64,000 bases of DNA from Thermodesulfovibrionia bacterium (GTDB taxonomy: Bacteria; Nitrospirota; Thermodesulfovibrionia; UBA6902): contig JAUSMY010000058.1 of assembly GCA_030646035.1 (NCBI GenBank), positions 1 to 64,000 of the forward strand. The letters run 5' to 3'. Numbering within the stretch: position 1 is the stretch's first letter; the number at the start of each line of letters is the position of its first letter. This document shows positions 27,148-36,323 of this stretch, piece by piece. The position numbers and the translations under genes are program-made. A model generated the notes under the pieces. It did no database searches. It saw only the letters and a program-made list of their open reading frames with translations, and was not told the DNA's origin.

Positions 27148-29198
27148 TGGGTATGCCATATAATAGAAGGCTAATTATTATCATGGCCGCTCTTTTCGTC
27201 GCTGCCGCAACCTTTCTTGTTTTTTTGCCGGCTCTGCAGAATGAATTCCTTATCTGGGATGATGACACATTAATAAGCGACAATCTTCACATACGCTCAC
27301 TTGACCTCAATACAGTCAAATGGGCATTCACACATGTAGGCCTAACCACCTGGCATCCTCTTATCTTTCTATCGTTCGCAGTTGATTATGCAGTATGGGG
27401 ACTTGACCCGTGGGGTTTTCATCTTACTAACAATATTCTTCATGCACTAAATGCACTTTTGGTCTTTTTCCTGGTCTTCCGTGTTGTAAGCCTTGCAATG
27501 CCTGAGAAGAATGCGGAAGGATTTAATGAGATGCCGCTTATTGCTGGCATTGTTACAGCTTTGCTGTTTGGGCTGCATCCACTGCGTGTAGAGGCTGTCG
27601 CATGGGTGACGGCAAGGAAGGATCTCTTATACTCATTCTTCTATCTGTTAAGCATGCTTGCATATCTTAAATACGCATCTTCAGGATCAGGGAAGATCAA
27701 ATTTTATCTGGCATCTTTGATCCTCTTTGCCATGTCGCTTATGAGCAAGCCTATGGCAGTGACCCTTCCCGCTGTGCTTCTTATACTGGACTACTATCCA
27801 TTGAAAAGGATCTTTCCAGGGATGGGATGGAAGAGTATAAAGATTGTTGCAGCTGAGAAGGTGCCATTCTTTTTATTGACCGTTTTGATGTCGCTGATAA
27901 CTATCTGGACAAACGTCTCTGCTGACGCATCAACAAAACTGCAGCAGTACTCATTGCTTGAACGTGTCTTTGCTGCGATGCGCGGCTATCTATTCTTTAT
28001 TTACAAGATGATCTTACCGACAGATCTTATACCGTATTTTACTTACCCTGACAATGTGAATATTTTATCTTTTGAGTATATGGGCGCATTCGTGCTTTTT
28101 TCAGCCATTACAATACTCAGCATATTTCTGTTAAAGAGGGACAGGGTGTATTTAAGCGCCTGGCTTTATTACGGCATGACACTTCTGCCTGTGATAGGGA
28201 TATTACGCATTCAGGGGAATTTTACACGTTTCACATACCTGCCCTGCCTCGGCCCTTTTCTTCTCATCGGGCTTGCGGCGGGCAGCATATACAAGAAGAC
28301 TAAAAGAAGGGACTTAAGGACAGCTCTTGCTATTGCTGTTTTATTGTTGATTGCAATCTTTGCCGATAAGACCATCAATCAGATACGTATATGGAAAGAT
28401 ACTATAACGCTATGGTCTTATCAGATAGAGCATCTTCCTGACAGAGTTCCAATGGCTTATACAAATCGCGGAATAGCTTATGATAAGGCGGGCGATGTTC
28501 AAAAGGCTTTAGCTGACTATGACAGGTCGATAAAAATAGATCCAAAATACGTAAAGCCGTATAACAACCGCGGTGTTTTATATGTTTCGATGAAAAAGTA
28601 TGAAGAGGCGATGAAAGATTATAACAGGGCCATTGAACTTGATCCGAAATTGGCCCAGGCTTACAGCAACCGCGGGGTTGCTCATGGGATGCTTAAGGAT
28701 TATGAAAAGACGATTCTGGACTGCAGCAAGGCTATAGAGATCAACCCCGGCATTCCTGATTTTTATTATAACCGCGGTCTTGCTTATGGCGAGCTTAAGC
28801 GGTATGACGAAGCTTTAAATGACTTCAGCATGGCTCTCAAGCTGAACCGCGGGCATTCCAAGGCCTATAATAAACGAGGTGATATCTACAGCAGACTGGC
28901 AAAACACGAAGAGGCGATAAAAGACTATAGCATGGCTATACAGATTGATCCCGGACAGTCTGAGCCTTATTTTGACAGGGGAAATGCTTACTACCGCGTG
29001 GAAAACTGGAACCTTGCCCTTAAAGATTACAATAGAGTTGCAGAGATTGCCCCGAACAATGCAACTGCATATTTTAATATGGGGATCATATACACAAAAT
29101 TGGGGGAGAATGGAAAGGCTATATCAAGTTTCAAGAGGGCATCTTCACTTGGTCTGAAAAGAGCTGAGGATCATTTAAAACGAAAAAATATTAATTAA
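27147..29198 (+). CDS. Membrane protein with C-terminal TPR repeats (paralogue 2)
   Basis: 683 residues. Its start ATG overlaps the stop of paralogue 1 (TAATG). The same landmarks recur in order: FLIWDDDTLISDN, LTTWHPLIFLSFAVDYAVWGL and HPLRVEAVAWVTARKDLLYSFFYLLS, then about seven TPRs (about 430-675). Together with paralogue 1 this is a tandem duplication that has since diverged. The likely fold is GT-C membrane glycosyltransferase plus scaffold repeats, function unproven. Confidence 0.8.
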   Translation: MGMPYNRRLIIIMAALFVAAATFLVFLPALQNEFLIWDDDTLISDNLHIRSLDLNTVKWAFTHVGLTTWHPLIFLSFAVDYAVWGLDPWGFHLTNNILHALNALLVFFLVFRVVSLAMPEKNAEGFNEMPLIAGIVTALLFGLHPLRVEAVAWVTARKDLLYSFFYLLSMLAYLKYASSGSGKIKFYLASLILFAMSLMSKPMAVTLPAVLLILDYYPLKRIFPGMGWKSIKIVAAEKVPFFLLTVLMSLITIWTNVSADASTKLQQYSLLERVFAAMRGYLFFIYKMILPTDLIPYFTYPDNVNILSFEYMGAFVLFSAITILSIFLLKRDRVYLSAWLYYGMTLLPVIGILRIQGNFTRFTYLPCLGPFLLIGLAAGSIYKKTKRRDLRTALAIAVLLLIAIFADKTINQIRIWKDTITLWSYQIEHLPDRVPMAYTNRGIAYDKAGDVQKALADYDRSIKIDPKYVKPYNNRGVLYVSMKKYEEAMKDYNRAIELDPKLAQAYSNRGVAHGMLKDYEKTILDCSKAIEINPGIPDFYYNRGLAYGELKRYDEALNDFSMALKLNRGHSKAYNKRGDIYSRLAKHEEAIKDYSMAIQIDPGQSEPYFDRGNAYYRVENWNLALKDYNRVAEIAPNNATAYFNMGIIYTKLGENGKAISSFKRASSLGLKRAEDHLKRKNIN

Positions 29199-29266
29199 TA
29201 TATATCGTGCAATGAAACCAATAACGAGGTTTTAAATAACATTGTTCAATATCAGAGGAGTAAGAC

Positions 29267-29905
29267 ATGAATAGGCTTAAAGCTTTTTTAAAGACATCAC
29301 TTCTTGGAGGGGTAGTTGTCATACTGCCGGTTGCCATACTCATCATGTTCTTCAAATGGCTCTTCGGCCTGGTAACCGGGATGATCCAGCCGCTTACCGA
29401 TCTTGTGATGGAGACGATGTACATTTCAAAGTACCAGAGGATATTTGCCGATCTCATGGTCCTTGCCACCATAGTGCTTACCTGCTTCTTTGTGGGGATA
29501 TTTGTCAAAACCAGATTAGGGATCTTTATTCATAAGACGATCGAAGAAAAAATTCTCAAAGTGGCCCCTGGTTATACACTGATCAAGGATACTGTTATGC
29601 AGTTTCTCGGCGGCAAGAAAGCCCCGTTCTCATCTGTGGCGCTGGTCCGGGTATTCGGGACTGATGCGCTCTTCATTGCATTTATAACTGACTCGCACCC
29701 TGACGGCAGCTATACCGTCTTTATTCCTACAGCCCCTAATCCGACATCCGGAAATATATGCCATTTAAAAAGTGAGAATGTTTATCTGGTGGATGTGCCT
29801 GTTGAACAGGCGATGAGGTCAGTGATAAGCTGCGGCGCAGGTTCGGCACCTCTTATTGAGTCGATGCTGAAGAAGATGAAAGAGAAAGAGGCGGATGCTC
29901 GGTAA
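29267..29905 (+). CDS. DUF502 family membrane protein
   Basis: 212 residues. Two N-terminal transmembrane helices (about 10-35 and 62-85) precede a soluble domain with the family pattern FVGIFVKTRLG, PGYTLIKDTVMQFLGG and the segment SYTVFIPTAPNPTSGNI. A Shine-Dalgarno (GAGGAG) precedes the ATG. DUF502 proteins are widespread and uncharacterised in bacteria. It closes the plus-strand run of the glycan-related region and is convergent with the radical SAM gene. Confidence 0.85.
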   Translation: MNRLKAFLKTSLLGGVVVILPVAILIMFFKWLFGLVTGMIQPLTDLVMETMYISKYQRIFADLMVLATIVLTCFFVGIFVKTRLGIFIHKTIEEKILKVAPGYTLIKDTVMQFLGGKKAPFSSVALVRVFGTDALFIAFITDSHPDGSYTVFIPTAPNPTSGNICHLKSENVYLVDVPVEQAMRSVISCGAGSAPLIESMLKKMKEKEADAR

Positions 29906-29913
29906 GGCATATA

Positions 29914-30987
29914 TTACAACTGCATATATTCTTTCAAAAGCGCGGGATACATCATGGGATTAAATAGTATATTGGTCATCATATAGCATTCATGTGTGCA
30001 GTAACAGCGGTTCTCTTTAATTGAAGCGATAATTCTCCGGGCCTTTTCAGAATTTATAATCTTCTTCATATCATATCCATCCTGCCTGACATTCCCCATC
30101 TTCTTGTCAAATGATTCGCATGGATAGATATCCCCTGTCTCTGTGATCACGATGTTGAGCTTTCCGGCGTAGCAGGGGACCAACTGTCTCTTTTGTGTGA
30201 AGGTCTCGTATATAAGTCTGCGCTGAAGTATATCCTGCGCTGCCTTGAGCCTTGCTCCACTGAAGCGGTAGATTTTTGAGGTCTTGTCCTTAAGGTTTGA
30301 TTCGAGTTTCTTTATGGCTTTGTGATACTTATCCATGTCAACATCCTTTAGTTTTTCGTCAGCCACATCCCCGCGTATAAGTGAGATGGTATGTGTCCTG
30401 ACATTATCAAGTTCGCTTACAAAATCTATCACCCTCTCCATGCTGTCCTGATTTGCCGAGCAGAAGACGGTGTTGATGCCGAGGTCGAAGTTGGGGTATC
30501 TGTCAAGGAGTCGGCCGAGCTCTGTGAATGTCCTCATCGTTTTTCTGAAGCTTCCCTTGCCTCTTATGGAGTCATGGAGCTTCTCAGTACCCTCCACAGA
30601 AAGTTTTACAGCTATACTGCTCTTGGGGCACTTTTTAAGGATGGCCTCGGTCTTTTTAACAATAGTATCTGTAAGCAGCCCGTTTGTGGGGAGCAGTATG
30701 ATGGATGGCCTGTTATTTTTATAAAAGACTTCTGTTATATCAACGATATCATCCCTTAGAAATATCTCGCCTCCTGAGAAGGCAAGCCATAACAGATTGC
30801 CCATTGAGGAAGAGATCTTTTTTATCTCATTAAGTGTGAGCTCATCTTTTGCTGTCCCGTTCTCTTTTGAAAGATAGAAGCAGAAGGGGCAGCTTGAGTT
30901 GCATCTCTTTGTGAGGAATAGGGTCAACTGTATAGGATCGCTCTTCTTAAGGGCTGTTCCTATATGCCGGAAGGGAGAATATCTCAT
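29914..30987 (-). CDS. Radical SAM protein with SPASM-like C-terminus
   Basis: 357 residues from ATG 30987, which overlaps the GT2 stop by four bases (ATGA); an ATG at 31032 is possible but would overlap by 49 bases. The radical SAM cluster motif is TKRCNSSCPFCFYLS (C-x3-C-x2-C), followed by LAFSGGEIFLRDD. The C-terminal part has further cysteines (YPCESF, ENRCYCTHECYMM), the pattern of SPASM-type auxiliary cluster domains. It is translationally coupled to the glycosyltransferase before it, so a joint role in modifying a glycan or peptide is plausible but unproven. Confidence 0.85.
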   Translation of the reverse strand: MRYSPFRHIGTALKKSDPIQLTLFLTKRCNSSCPFCFYLSKENGTAKDELTLNEIKKISSSMGNLLWLAFSGGEIFLRDDIVDITEVFYKNNRPSIILLPTNGLLTDTIVKKTEAILKKCPKSSIAVKLSVEGTEKLHDSIRGKGSFRKTMRTFTELGRLLDRYPNFDLGINTVFCSANQDSMERVIDFVSELDNVRTHTISLIRGDVADEKLKDVDMDKYHKAIKKLESNLKDKTSKIYRFSGARLKAAQDILQRRLIYETFTQKRQLVPCYAGKLNIVITETGDIYPCESFDKKMGNVRQDGYDMKKIINSEKARRIIASIKENRCYCTHECYMMTNILFNPMMYPALLKEYMQL

Positions 30988-31961
30988 TTTTTTAATAGAG
31001 CGCTTATTAATCCGGAAATTCCTCCTGCGCACACAGGGACAGGATAGACCACTATCCAGTAAAGCAGTGAAAGAATTGCGAATACAGTACCATTTTCTCT
31101 ATAGAAAGCCATGATCAGCTTTCTGCTTAATGCAATATTCAAAGTTAAGGTAAGCGGGATAAGGTATAAAGACAGGGGTTGCTGAAAGACCGCCCATGAT
31201 GCAAGCAGAAGGAGAGTGACAAAAAAAGATAAAACATTGAATTTCAGTTCAGATGACGCGCATCCTGAATCAGCGGTCAAGTCTTTATTTGAAAGCGAGT
31301 AAATTATCCAGTACCTGGATTTCTTGAATGCGTTTTTCAGTGAACGAGAGAATGAGAAGTTGAATACATGCTGTACCTTGATGTCGGGATTCATTACAAG
31401 TCTCTTTCCTGCCCCCTTCATCCGGTGGCTAAACTCGACATCCTCCAGCATCGGCAAAAAATCTTCAGGAAATCCGTTGCTTTCTTTAAATGTCCGGGAA
31501 TGAATTGCCATTGCGTGTGTTGCTATATAATCAGGGTCAGCAGTATTTTTAGTCTCGGAATAGTTAATAGATACGGACTGAAAGCGGCTGAAAAAGTCCT
31601 TATCAAAAGGTTCAACTGTATAGGTTCCTCCAAGTACGATATCGCCTTCTTTTGATATTATCCTTCTTGCAGCAGAAAGAGTATCTTTTTGAAGAAGGCA
31701 GTCAGCGTCAGTAAAGAAGATGATATCTCCGGTGCTGTTTTGGGCTCCAATGTTTCTTGCTTTTGAGGCACCTGCATTTTCATAAAGACAAATGAGCCTG
31801 CACGGGAATTCCTTGATGATATCAACGGAGTTGTCTGAAGAATTGTCATCAACGACTATTACTTCAAAATCATCGTATTCAGAAGCCAGAGCTGCCTCCA
31901 GGCAGATTCCTATGGTTCCTGCCATATTGTAATTTGGTATAACTATTGAGATGCTTGGCAT
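30984..31961 (-). CDS. Family 2 glycosyltransferase
   Basis: 325 residues. GT-A fold: SISIVIPNYNMAGTIGICLEA, VIVVDDNSSDNS, then a DxD-like FFTDADCLL (about 90-100), and EDVEFSHRMKGAG. Hydrophobic segments near the C-terminus (about 235-320) suggest membrane attachment. It is the first gene of a two-gene minus-strand unit with the radical SAM gene. Donor and acceptor unknown. Confidence 0.88.
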   Translation of the reverse strand: MPSISIVIPNYNMAGTIGICLEAALASEYDDFEVIVVDDNSSDNSVDIIKEFPCRLICLYENAGASKARNIGAQNSTGDIIFFTDADCLLQKDTLSAARRIISKEGDIVLGGTYTVEPFDKDFFSRFQSVSINYSETKNTADPDYIATHAMAIHSRTFKESNGFPEDFLPMLEDVEFSHRMKGAGKRLVMNPDIKVQHVFNFSFSRSLKNAFKKSRYWIIYSLSNKDLTADSGCASSELKFNVLSFFVTLLLLASWAVFQQPLSLYLIPLTLTLNIALSRKLIMAFYRENGTVFAILSLLYWIVVYPVPVCAGGISGLISALLKK

Positions 31962-32002
31962 TTTCTTTGTTTCATCATAAAAAATTAGGGGAAGCGTATT
32001 AA

Positions 32003-32032
32003 TTGTAAAAATAAATCATTTATTATTATAAT
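32003..32032 (+). promoter_or_regulatory. Likely sigma-70 promoter for the small DsrE-like gene
   Basis: TTGTAA (32003-32008) and a perfect TATAAT (32027-32032) are separated by 18 bases. Transcription would begin near 32039, with AGGAGGG at 32052-32058 and the start codon at 32063, a normal short leader. No overlap with the divergent GT2 gene. Confidence 0.5.
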
Positions 32033-32062
32033 ATATGCCAACTTATTTAATAGGAGGGCGAT

Positions 32063-32332
32063 ATGGCTAAAAAAGTTGCAATAATCGTAAAAGACAGAGT
32101 GGATGAGGCGCTCAGGATGGGAGTTGGAGCTACTTTGGCTGATGATCAGATCCATGTATTTATTATGGATAAGAAGGTTGAGATGAATGCTGACAATGAG
32201 CTTAACCTCGAAACAATGCAGGACCTTGATGTTAAGATATTTACCAATAATCCGGCGAATCCCTATGAGCAGAAGAGCACTGAAGAGATAGCAAAAATGC
32301 TTGCGGATTATGATATTGTAGTTCCCTACTAA
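32063..32332 (+). CDS. Small Cys-less DsrE-like protein
   Basis: 89 residues. The opening KKVAIIVKDRVDEALRMGVGATLADDQIHVFIMDKKV has the alternating strand-helix-strand pattern of the DsrE fold, and the C-terminal half (DLDVKIFTNNP, ADYDIVVPY) could complete it. There is not a single Cys, so it cannot carry persulfide itself. It may be a structural partner of a Cys-bearing DsrE protein, or belong to a different small alpha/beta family. It has its own good ribosome site and probable promoter and precedes tig by 35 bases. Confidence 0.6.
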   Translation: MAKKVAIIVKDRVDEALRMGVGATLADDQIHVFIMDKKVEMNADNELNLETMQDLDVKIFTNNPANPYEQKSTEEIAKMLADYDIVVPY

Positions 32333-32367
32333 CAGTCTTTTCAAAGTAAAAAACCATGTGAGGTGAT

Positions 32368-33630
32368 ATGCTCCAGGAAGTTCAGGAAATAAATCCAACA
32401 ACCAGAAAACTCAGTATCAGTATACCTTCAGAAGTAATTGCTAATGAACTTTCAAGCGCTTACAGCAGGCTAAATGCAAGCGTGAAGGTCCCGGGCTTCA
32501 GGCCGGGTAAAGCGCCTCGCGCCATTCTTGAAAAGAAATACGGCAAGAGCATCGAAGGCGAGGTCATAGAGAAGATAATCCCTGAATATTATTCTAGGGC
32601 GATAGACGAGGCTAAGCTTGAGCCTGTTGATTATCCCAACATTGAAGGCAGGTTGGATATCAAGGCAGATCAGCCGCTTGTATTCTCACTTACTGTTGAG
32701 GTCAAACCTGACGTAAGCGGTATTAAATACGACGGCATTATTTTAGAGAAGAAGACATTTACAGTTGAGGACGAAGAGATAAATAAGGCGCTTGAGATAC
32801 TTCGGGAGAGCAAAGTGCTCTTTACTGTTTCTGAGACTGAAGTTGAAAAGGGCGACATCGCGGTAATCAATGCAGATGCTTTTGTAGACGGTCAAAAGAG
32901 TGAAGACATGTCTCAAAAGGATCTCACTCTCTTGCAGGGTGCTGAAGAGACACCCAAAGAGTTCAGCGAGGCTATGCTCGGGAAGAAGAAGGGAGATGTT
33001 TTTGAGGTAAAGATAAATTTTGAAAATGACCATCCAAACACTGCCATCGCAGGCAAGGAGGTCTTGTTCAAAGTCACGGTTGCCGAGACTAAGAAGAGAG
33101 AAATTCCACCGCTGAATGAAATTCTTGCCAATGAGTTTGAATGTGACACATTAGATGAGCTCAAACAGAAGATCAAAGATGATATAAGTGATAGAAAAGA
33201 GAGCGAGATGAATCTCGCCTATAAAAAAGATATCATCAATAAGATCATTAAGGACAATGACATTGAAGTCCCTTCTTCTATGGTGAAGAGCGAGATTGAG
33301 AGCTTCATCCAGCAGATGCAGGAAAATTCTTCCAGAAGGGGCGTGGCTGTTAAAACTGATGAGGAGCTGAGCAAGGATTACGAGGCTACCGCCAGGGACA
33401 ATGTAAAGAGTGTGATTATAATTGAGGCTATCGGCAAGAAAGAGAATATTGCAGTGACTGATGATGACATTAAAAAGGCGATGGAGGAGATAGCTGCACG
33501 CCATAACCTGGGACTTGAAGAGCTGACTAAGCTTTACAGCGTGAGGGAAGGCTCTATGGACGCTATGAAGAGCAGACTATTCGCGGATAAAGTGTTAGAA
33601 TATTTATTAGAAAAAGCAGTGATCCAATAA
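32368..33630 (+). CDS. tig: Trigger factor
   Basis: 420 residues. This ribosome-bound chaperone and prolyl isomerase assists nascent chains. The N-terminal ribosome-binding signature VPGFRPGKAPRAILEKKYG (about 40-58) is clear. The middle FKBP-type domain (about 155-240) and C-terminal helical arms (about 250-420) follow. It stands at the head of the usual tig-clpP-clpX cluster. Confidence 0.95.
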   Translation: MLQEVQEINPTTRKLSISIPSEVIANELSSAYSRLNASVKVPGFRPGKAPRAILEKKYGKSIEGEVIEKIIPEYYSRAIDEAKLEPVDYPNIEGRLDIKADQPLVFSLTVEVKPDVSGIKYDGIILEKKTFTVEDEEINKALEILRESKVLFTVSETEVEKGDIAVINADAFVDGQKSEDMSQKDLTLLQGAEETPKEFSEAMLGKKKGDVFEVKINFENDHPNTAIAGKEVLFKVTVAETKKREIPPLNEILANEFECDTLDELKQKIKDDISDRKESEMNLAYKKDIINKIIKDNDIEVPSSMVKSEIESFIQQMQENSSRRGVAVKTDEELSKDYEATARDNVKSVIIIEAIGKKENIAVTDDDIKKAMEEIAARHNLGLEELTKLYSVREGSMDAMKSRLFADKVLEYLLEKAVIQ

Positions 33631-33651
33631 CATTTATTACAGGAGAGAGAA

Positions 33652-34248
33652 TTGAATTTAATACCTATAGTAGTTGAGCGGTCTGAAAGGTCAGAAAGGG
33701 CTTATGACATTTACTCCAGGCTGCTTAAGGACAGGATAGTATTTTTAGGAAGTCCTGTTGATGATAATGTCGCTAATACCGTAATTGCACAGCTCTTATT
33801 CCTTCAGACAGAAGATCCGGATAAAGATATTCATCTTTATGTTAATTCCCCGGGCGGCGCTGTCTCTGCGGGCCTTGCCATATATGATACAATGCAGTAT
33901 ATAAAGCCGGATATCGCCACTTATTGTATAGGGCAGGCTGCCAGCATGGGTGCGCTTCTTTTATCCGCAGGCACCAAAGGCAAGCGGTTCTCGCTCCCTC
34001 ATTCTCGGGTAATGATACACCAGCCAACTGGCGGAGCCTACGGTCAGGCATCTGATATTGAGATACATGCGAAGGAGATCCTGAAGATAAAAGATTCACT
34101 TAATAAGATACTTGCAAAACATACAGGACAGGATGTAAACAAGGTTCGGGAAGATACCGAGAGGGATTATTTCATGTCAGGCGAAGAGGCAAAGAAATAC
34201 GGCATTGTAGATGAAGTGATAGTATCACTAAAAAAAATAACGGGATAA
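33652..34248 (+). CDS. clpP: ATP-dependent Clp protease proteolytic subunit
   Basis: 198 residues. It forms the tetradecameric protease that works with ClpX. The Ser of the catalytic triad is in [16 protein letters not shown], the His in [11 protein letters not shown], and the Asp in the C-terminal third near DTERDYFMS. The start is TTG at 33652, placed by AGGAG at 33641-33645; no ATG gives a full-length N-terminus ([17 protein letters not shown]). It is 21 bases after tig and 3 before clpX. Confidence 0.96.
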   Translation: MNLIPIVVERSERSERAYDIYSRLLKDRIVFLGSPVDDNVANTVIAQLLFLQTEDPDKDIHLYVNSPGGAVSAGLAIYDTMQYIKPDIATYCIGQAASMGALLLSAGTKGKRFSLPHSRVMIHQPTGGAYGQASDIEIHAKEILKIKDSLNKILAKHTGQDVNKVREDTERDYFMSGEEAKKYGIVDEVIVSLKKITG

Positions 34249-34251
34249 ATA

Positions 34252-35508
34252 ATGGAAGATAATAAAAAGACAGGGGTTAAAGACGATATGCTCAAATGTT
34301 CCTTCTGCGGAAAAGGACAGAAGGAGGTCAGGAAGCTAATCGCAGGCCCTACAGTATATATATGTGATGACTGCGTGAATCTGTGCAACGAGATCATGGC
34401 TGAGGAGTTTGACTCATCCATTGACATAAGTGTTGCGCAGAACATTCCTACTCCAAAGGATATCAAGGGCTTTCTTGATGATTATGTCATTGAGCAGGAT
34501 AAGGCTAAAAAAATCCTCTCTGTTGCTGTGCATAATCACTACAAAAGGATCAATAATCCGGCTGATTCCGATATTGACCTTGAGAAGAGCAATATACTGC
34601 TTATAGGCCCGACCGGTACAGGTAAGACAATTCTTGCGCAGACCCTTGCAAAGATGCTTAATGTGCCGTTTACCATTGCTGACGCCACAACACTGACGGA
34701 AGCAGGATATGTAGGGGAAGATGTAGAGAACATAATACTCAAGCTTCTTCAGGCTGCTGATTATGATGTTGAGAGGGCGCAGAGAGGCATAATTTATATT
34801 GATGAGATAGATAAAATAGGCCGGAAGACCGAGAATGTTTCAATAACAAGGGATGTCTCCGGTGAGGGAGTCCAGCAGGCCCTTCTGAAAATAATTGAAG
34901 GCACGGTTGCCAACATCCCACCGCAGGGCGGCAGAAAGCATCCCCAGCAGGAGTTTGTACAGGTAAATACCGCCAACATACTCTTTATATGCGGAGGGGC
35001 ATTTGTAGGGCTTGAAGACACGATTGAGAAGAGAACCTCTAAGTCCACTGTAGGTTTTGGCGCAGAATTGAGGAGCAGTCATAAAAAGCCGATAGGCGAG
35101 GTGCTTTCAATGGTAGAGCCGCAGGATCTTATAAAGTACGGGCTCATTCCTGAATTTGTCGGAAGGCTTCCTGTATTTGCGACACTTGATGAGTTGAAGG
35201 AACATGCCTTGGTAAGGATACTTACTGAGCCGAAGAATTCTATTATCAAGCAGTATCAGAAGCTCTTTTCTTTTGATTCTATTAAGCTTAGGTTTACAGA
35301 AGAAGCTATTGTTTCCATAGCAAGAGAGGCGGTGAAGCGCAAGACAGGTGCACGAGGGTTGAGGGCGATACTTGAGAACGTGATGCTTGATATTATGTAC
35401 GAGATCCCTTCCCAAAAGGGAATCAAGGAGTGCCTCATTACAGACGGTGTGGTCAATAATAATGGTAAACCTGTGCTGCTTTTTGAAGAAAAGGCAGAGT
35501 CTGCGTAG
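34252..35508 (+). CDS. clpX: ATP-dependent Clp protease ATP-binding subunit ClpX
   Basis: 418 residues. An unfoldase that feeds substrates to ClpP. The N-terminal zinc-binding domain is [12 protein letters not shown] with ICDDCVNLC; the AAA+ module has the Walker [18 protein letters not shown], the Walker [12 protein letters not shown], and the sensor region [12 protein letters not shown]. It begins 3 bases after the clpP stop. Confidence 0.97.
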   Translation: MEDNKKTGVKDDMLKCSFCGKGQKEVRKLIAGPTVYICDDCVNLCNEIMAEEFDSSIDISVAQNIPTPKDIKGFLDDYVIEQDKAKKILSVAVHNHYKRINNPADSDIDLEKSNILLIGPTGTGKTILAQTLAKMLNVPFTIADATTLTEAGYVGEDVENIILKLLQAADYDVERAQRGIIYIDEIDKIGRKTENVSITRDVSGEGVQQALLKIIEGTVANIPPQGGRKHPQQEFVQVNTANILFICGGAFVGLEDTIEKRTSKSTVGFGAELRSSHKKPIGEVLSMVEPQDLIKYGLIPEFVGRLPVFATLDELKEHALVRILTEPKNSIIKQYQKLFSFDSIKLRFTEEAIVSIAREAVKRKTGARGLRAILENVMLDIMYEIPSQKGIKECLITDGVVNNNGKPVLLFEEKAESA

Positions 35509-35513
35509 GCTGT

Positions 35514-35951
35514 CTAAGTTTTTCTTCTGTTTTCGGTGAGCCCGTGGGCGATGAGTTTTGTCAGCTTCTCTTTTAATTCAGGGTCATTAATATCTTTCAA
35601 TGTGTCTTCGATGTAAGCAAAATCATCGTTTGAGAGCTCAAGTTTATTTGGTGAAGGAATGCTGGCTTCAGCTTTTGAGAGCCTGCCCAGTTTAAACCTG
35701 ATCTCTGTCATGTCATACTGCTTAAGCTTCTCAGATATCTCTTCCTTGAAGAAACCGAGATGATGCATCCATTGCGGAGTATCAACAGTTATTGTAAGCT
35801 GTTTGTCTTTGATCGCTTCAGGGGATGTGTGTGCTGCAATGGTTTTACCAACGAGCTTCGGCCAATGTTTTTGCAGTTTGTTGACTAGAAGCCCGTTCTC
35901 AATGCCCGACTCTTTAAAATATTTTTTTAGGAGGCCATTAAGAGAGTGCAT
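35514..35951 (-). CDS. DciA-like (DUF721) replication protein
   Basis: 145 residues. The DUF721 core is seen at about 20-95: LQKHWPKLVGKTIAAHTSPEAIKD with QLTITVDTPQWMHHLGFFKE. DciA proteins help load the replicative helicase DnaB in bacteria lacking DnaC/DnaI. The C-terminal part is charged and without clear motifs. It is convergent with clpX and follows rpmB. Confidence 0.8.
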   Translation of the reverse strand: MHSLNGLLKKYFKESGIENGLLVNKLQKHWPKLVGKTIAAHTSPEAIKDKQLTITVDTPQWMHHLGFFKEEISEKLKQYDMTEIRFKLGRLSKAEASIPSPNKLELSNDDFAYIEDTLKDINDPELKEKLTKLIAHGLTENRRKT

Positions 35952-35986
35952 GTAAATAACAATTAATAATCAGCAACTGATAATTA

Positions 35987-36175
35987 CTAAACTGCCTTTT
36001 TGATCTTTCCTGAACGCAGACATCTTGAGCAAACATGAAGCTTCTTTGTTCCATGTTCGGTCTGGACCCGCATCTTCTGCAGGTTAGGCCTGAAGACACG
36101 TTTTGTCTTGTTATTAGCGTGACTGACATTGTTGCCTACTACTCTCTGCTTTTCACAAACTGAGCATACTGCCAT
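35987..36175 (-). CDS. rpmB: 50S ribosomal protein L28
   Basis: 62 residues. The family start [20 protein letters not shown] and the later [14 protein letters not shown] are clear. Two CxxC pairs (CSVC and CSRC) make this the zinc-binding form. A ribosome site GGAGG precedes the ATG. It is divergent from infB. Confidence 0.95.
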   Translation of the reverse strand: MAVCSVCEKQRVVGNNVSHANNKTKRVFRPNLQKMRVQTEHGTKKLHVCSRCLRSGKIKKAV

Positions 36176-36323
36176 TTATACTTCCTCCTTGAGGATTGAA
36201 TTAAAAGAGCACTTATGATACCATTATGTGTTCTTATGTTACAAGAACTAAATTATAGCAGTTCAGTGTAAATAAGTCTTTTTTTATTCAGAGAGCATTT
36301 AAGGTATTCGGCAAGGGAGAATA

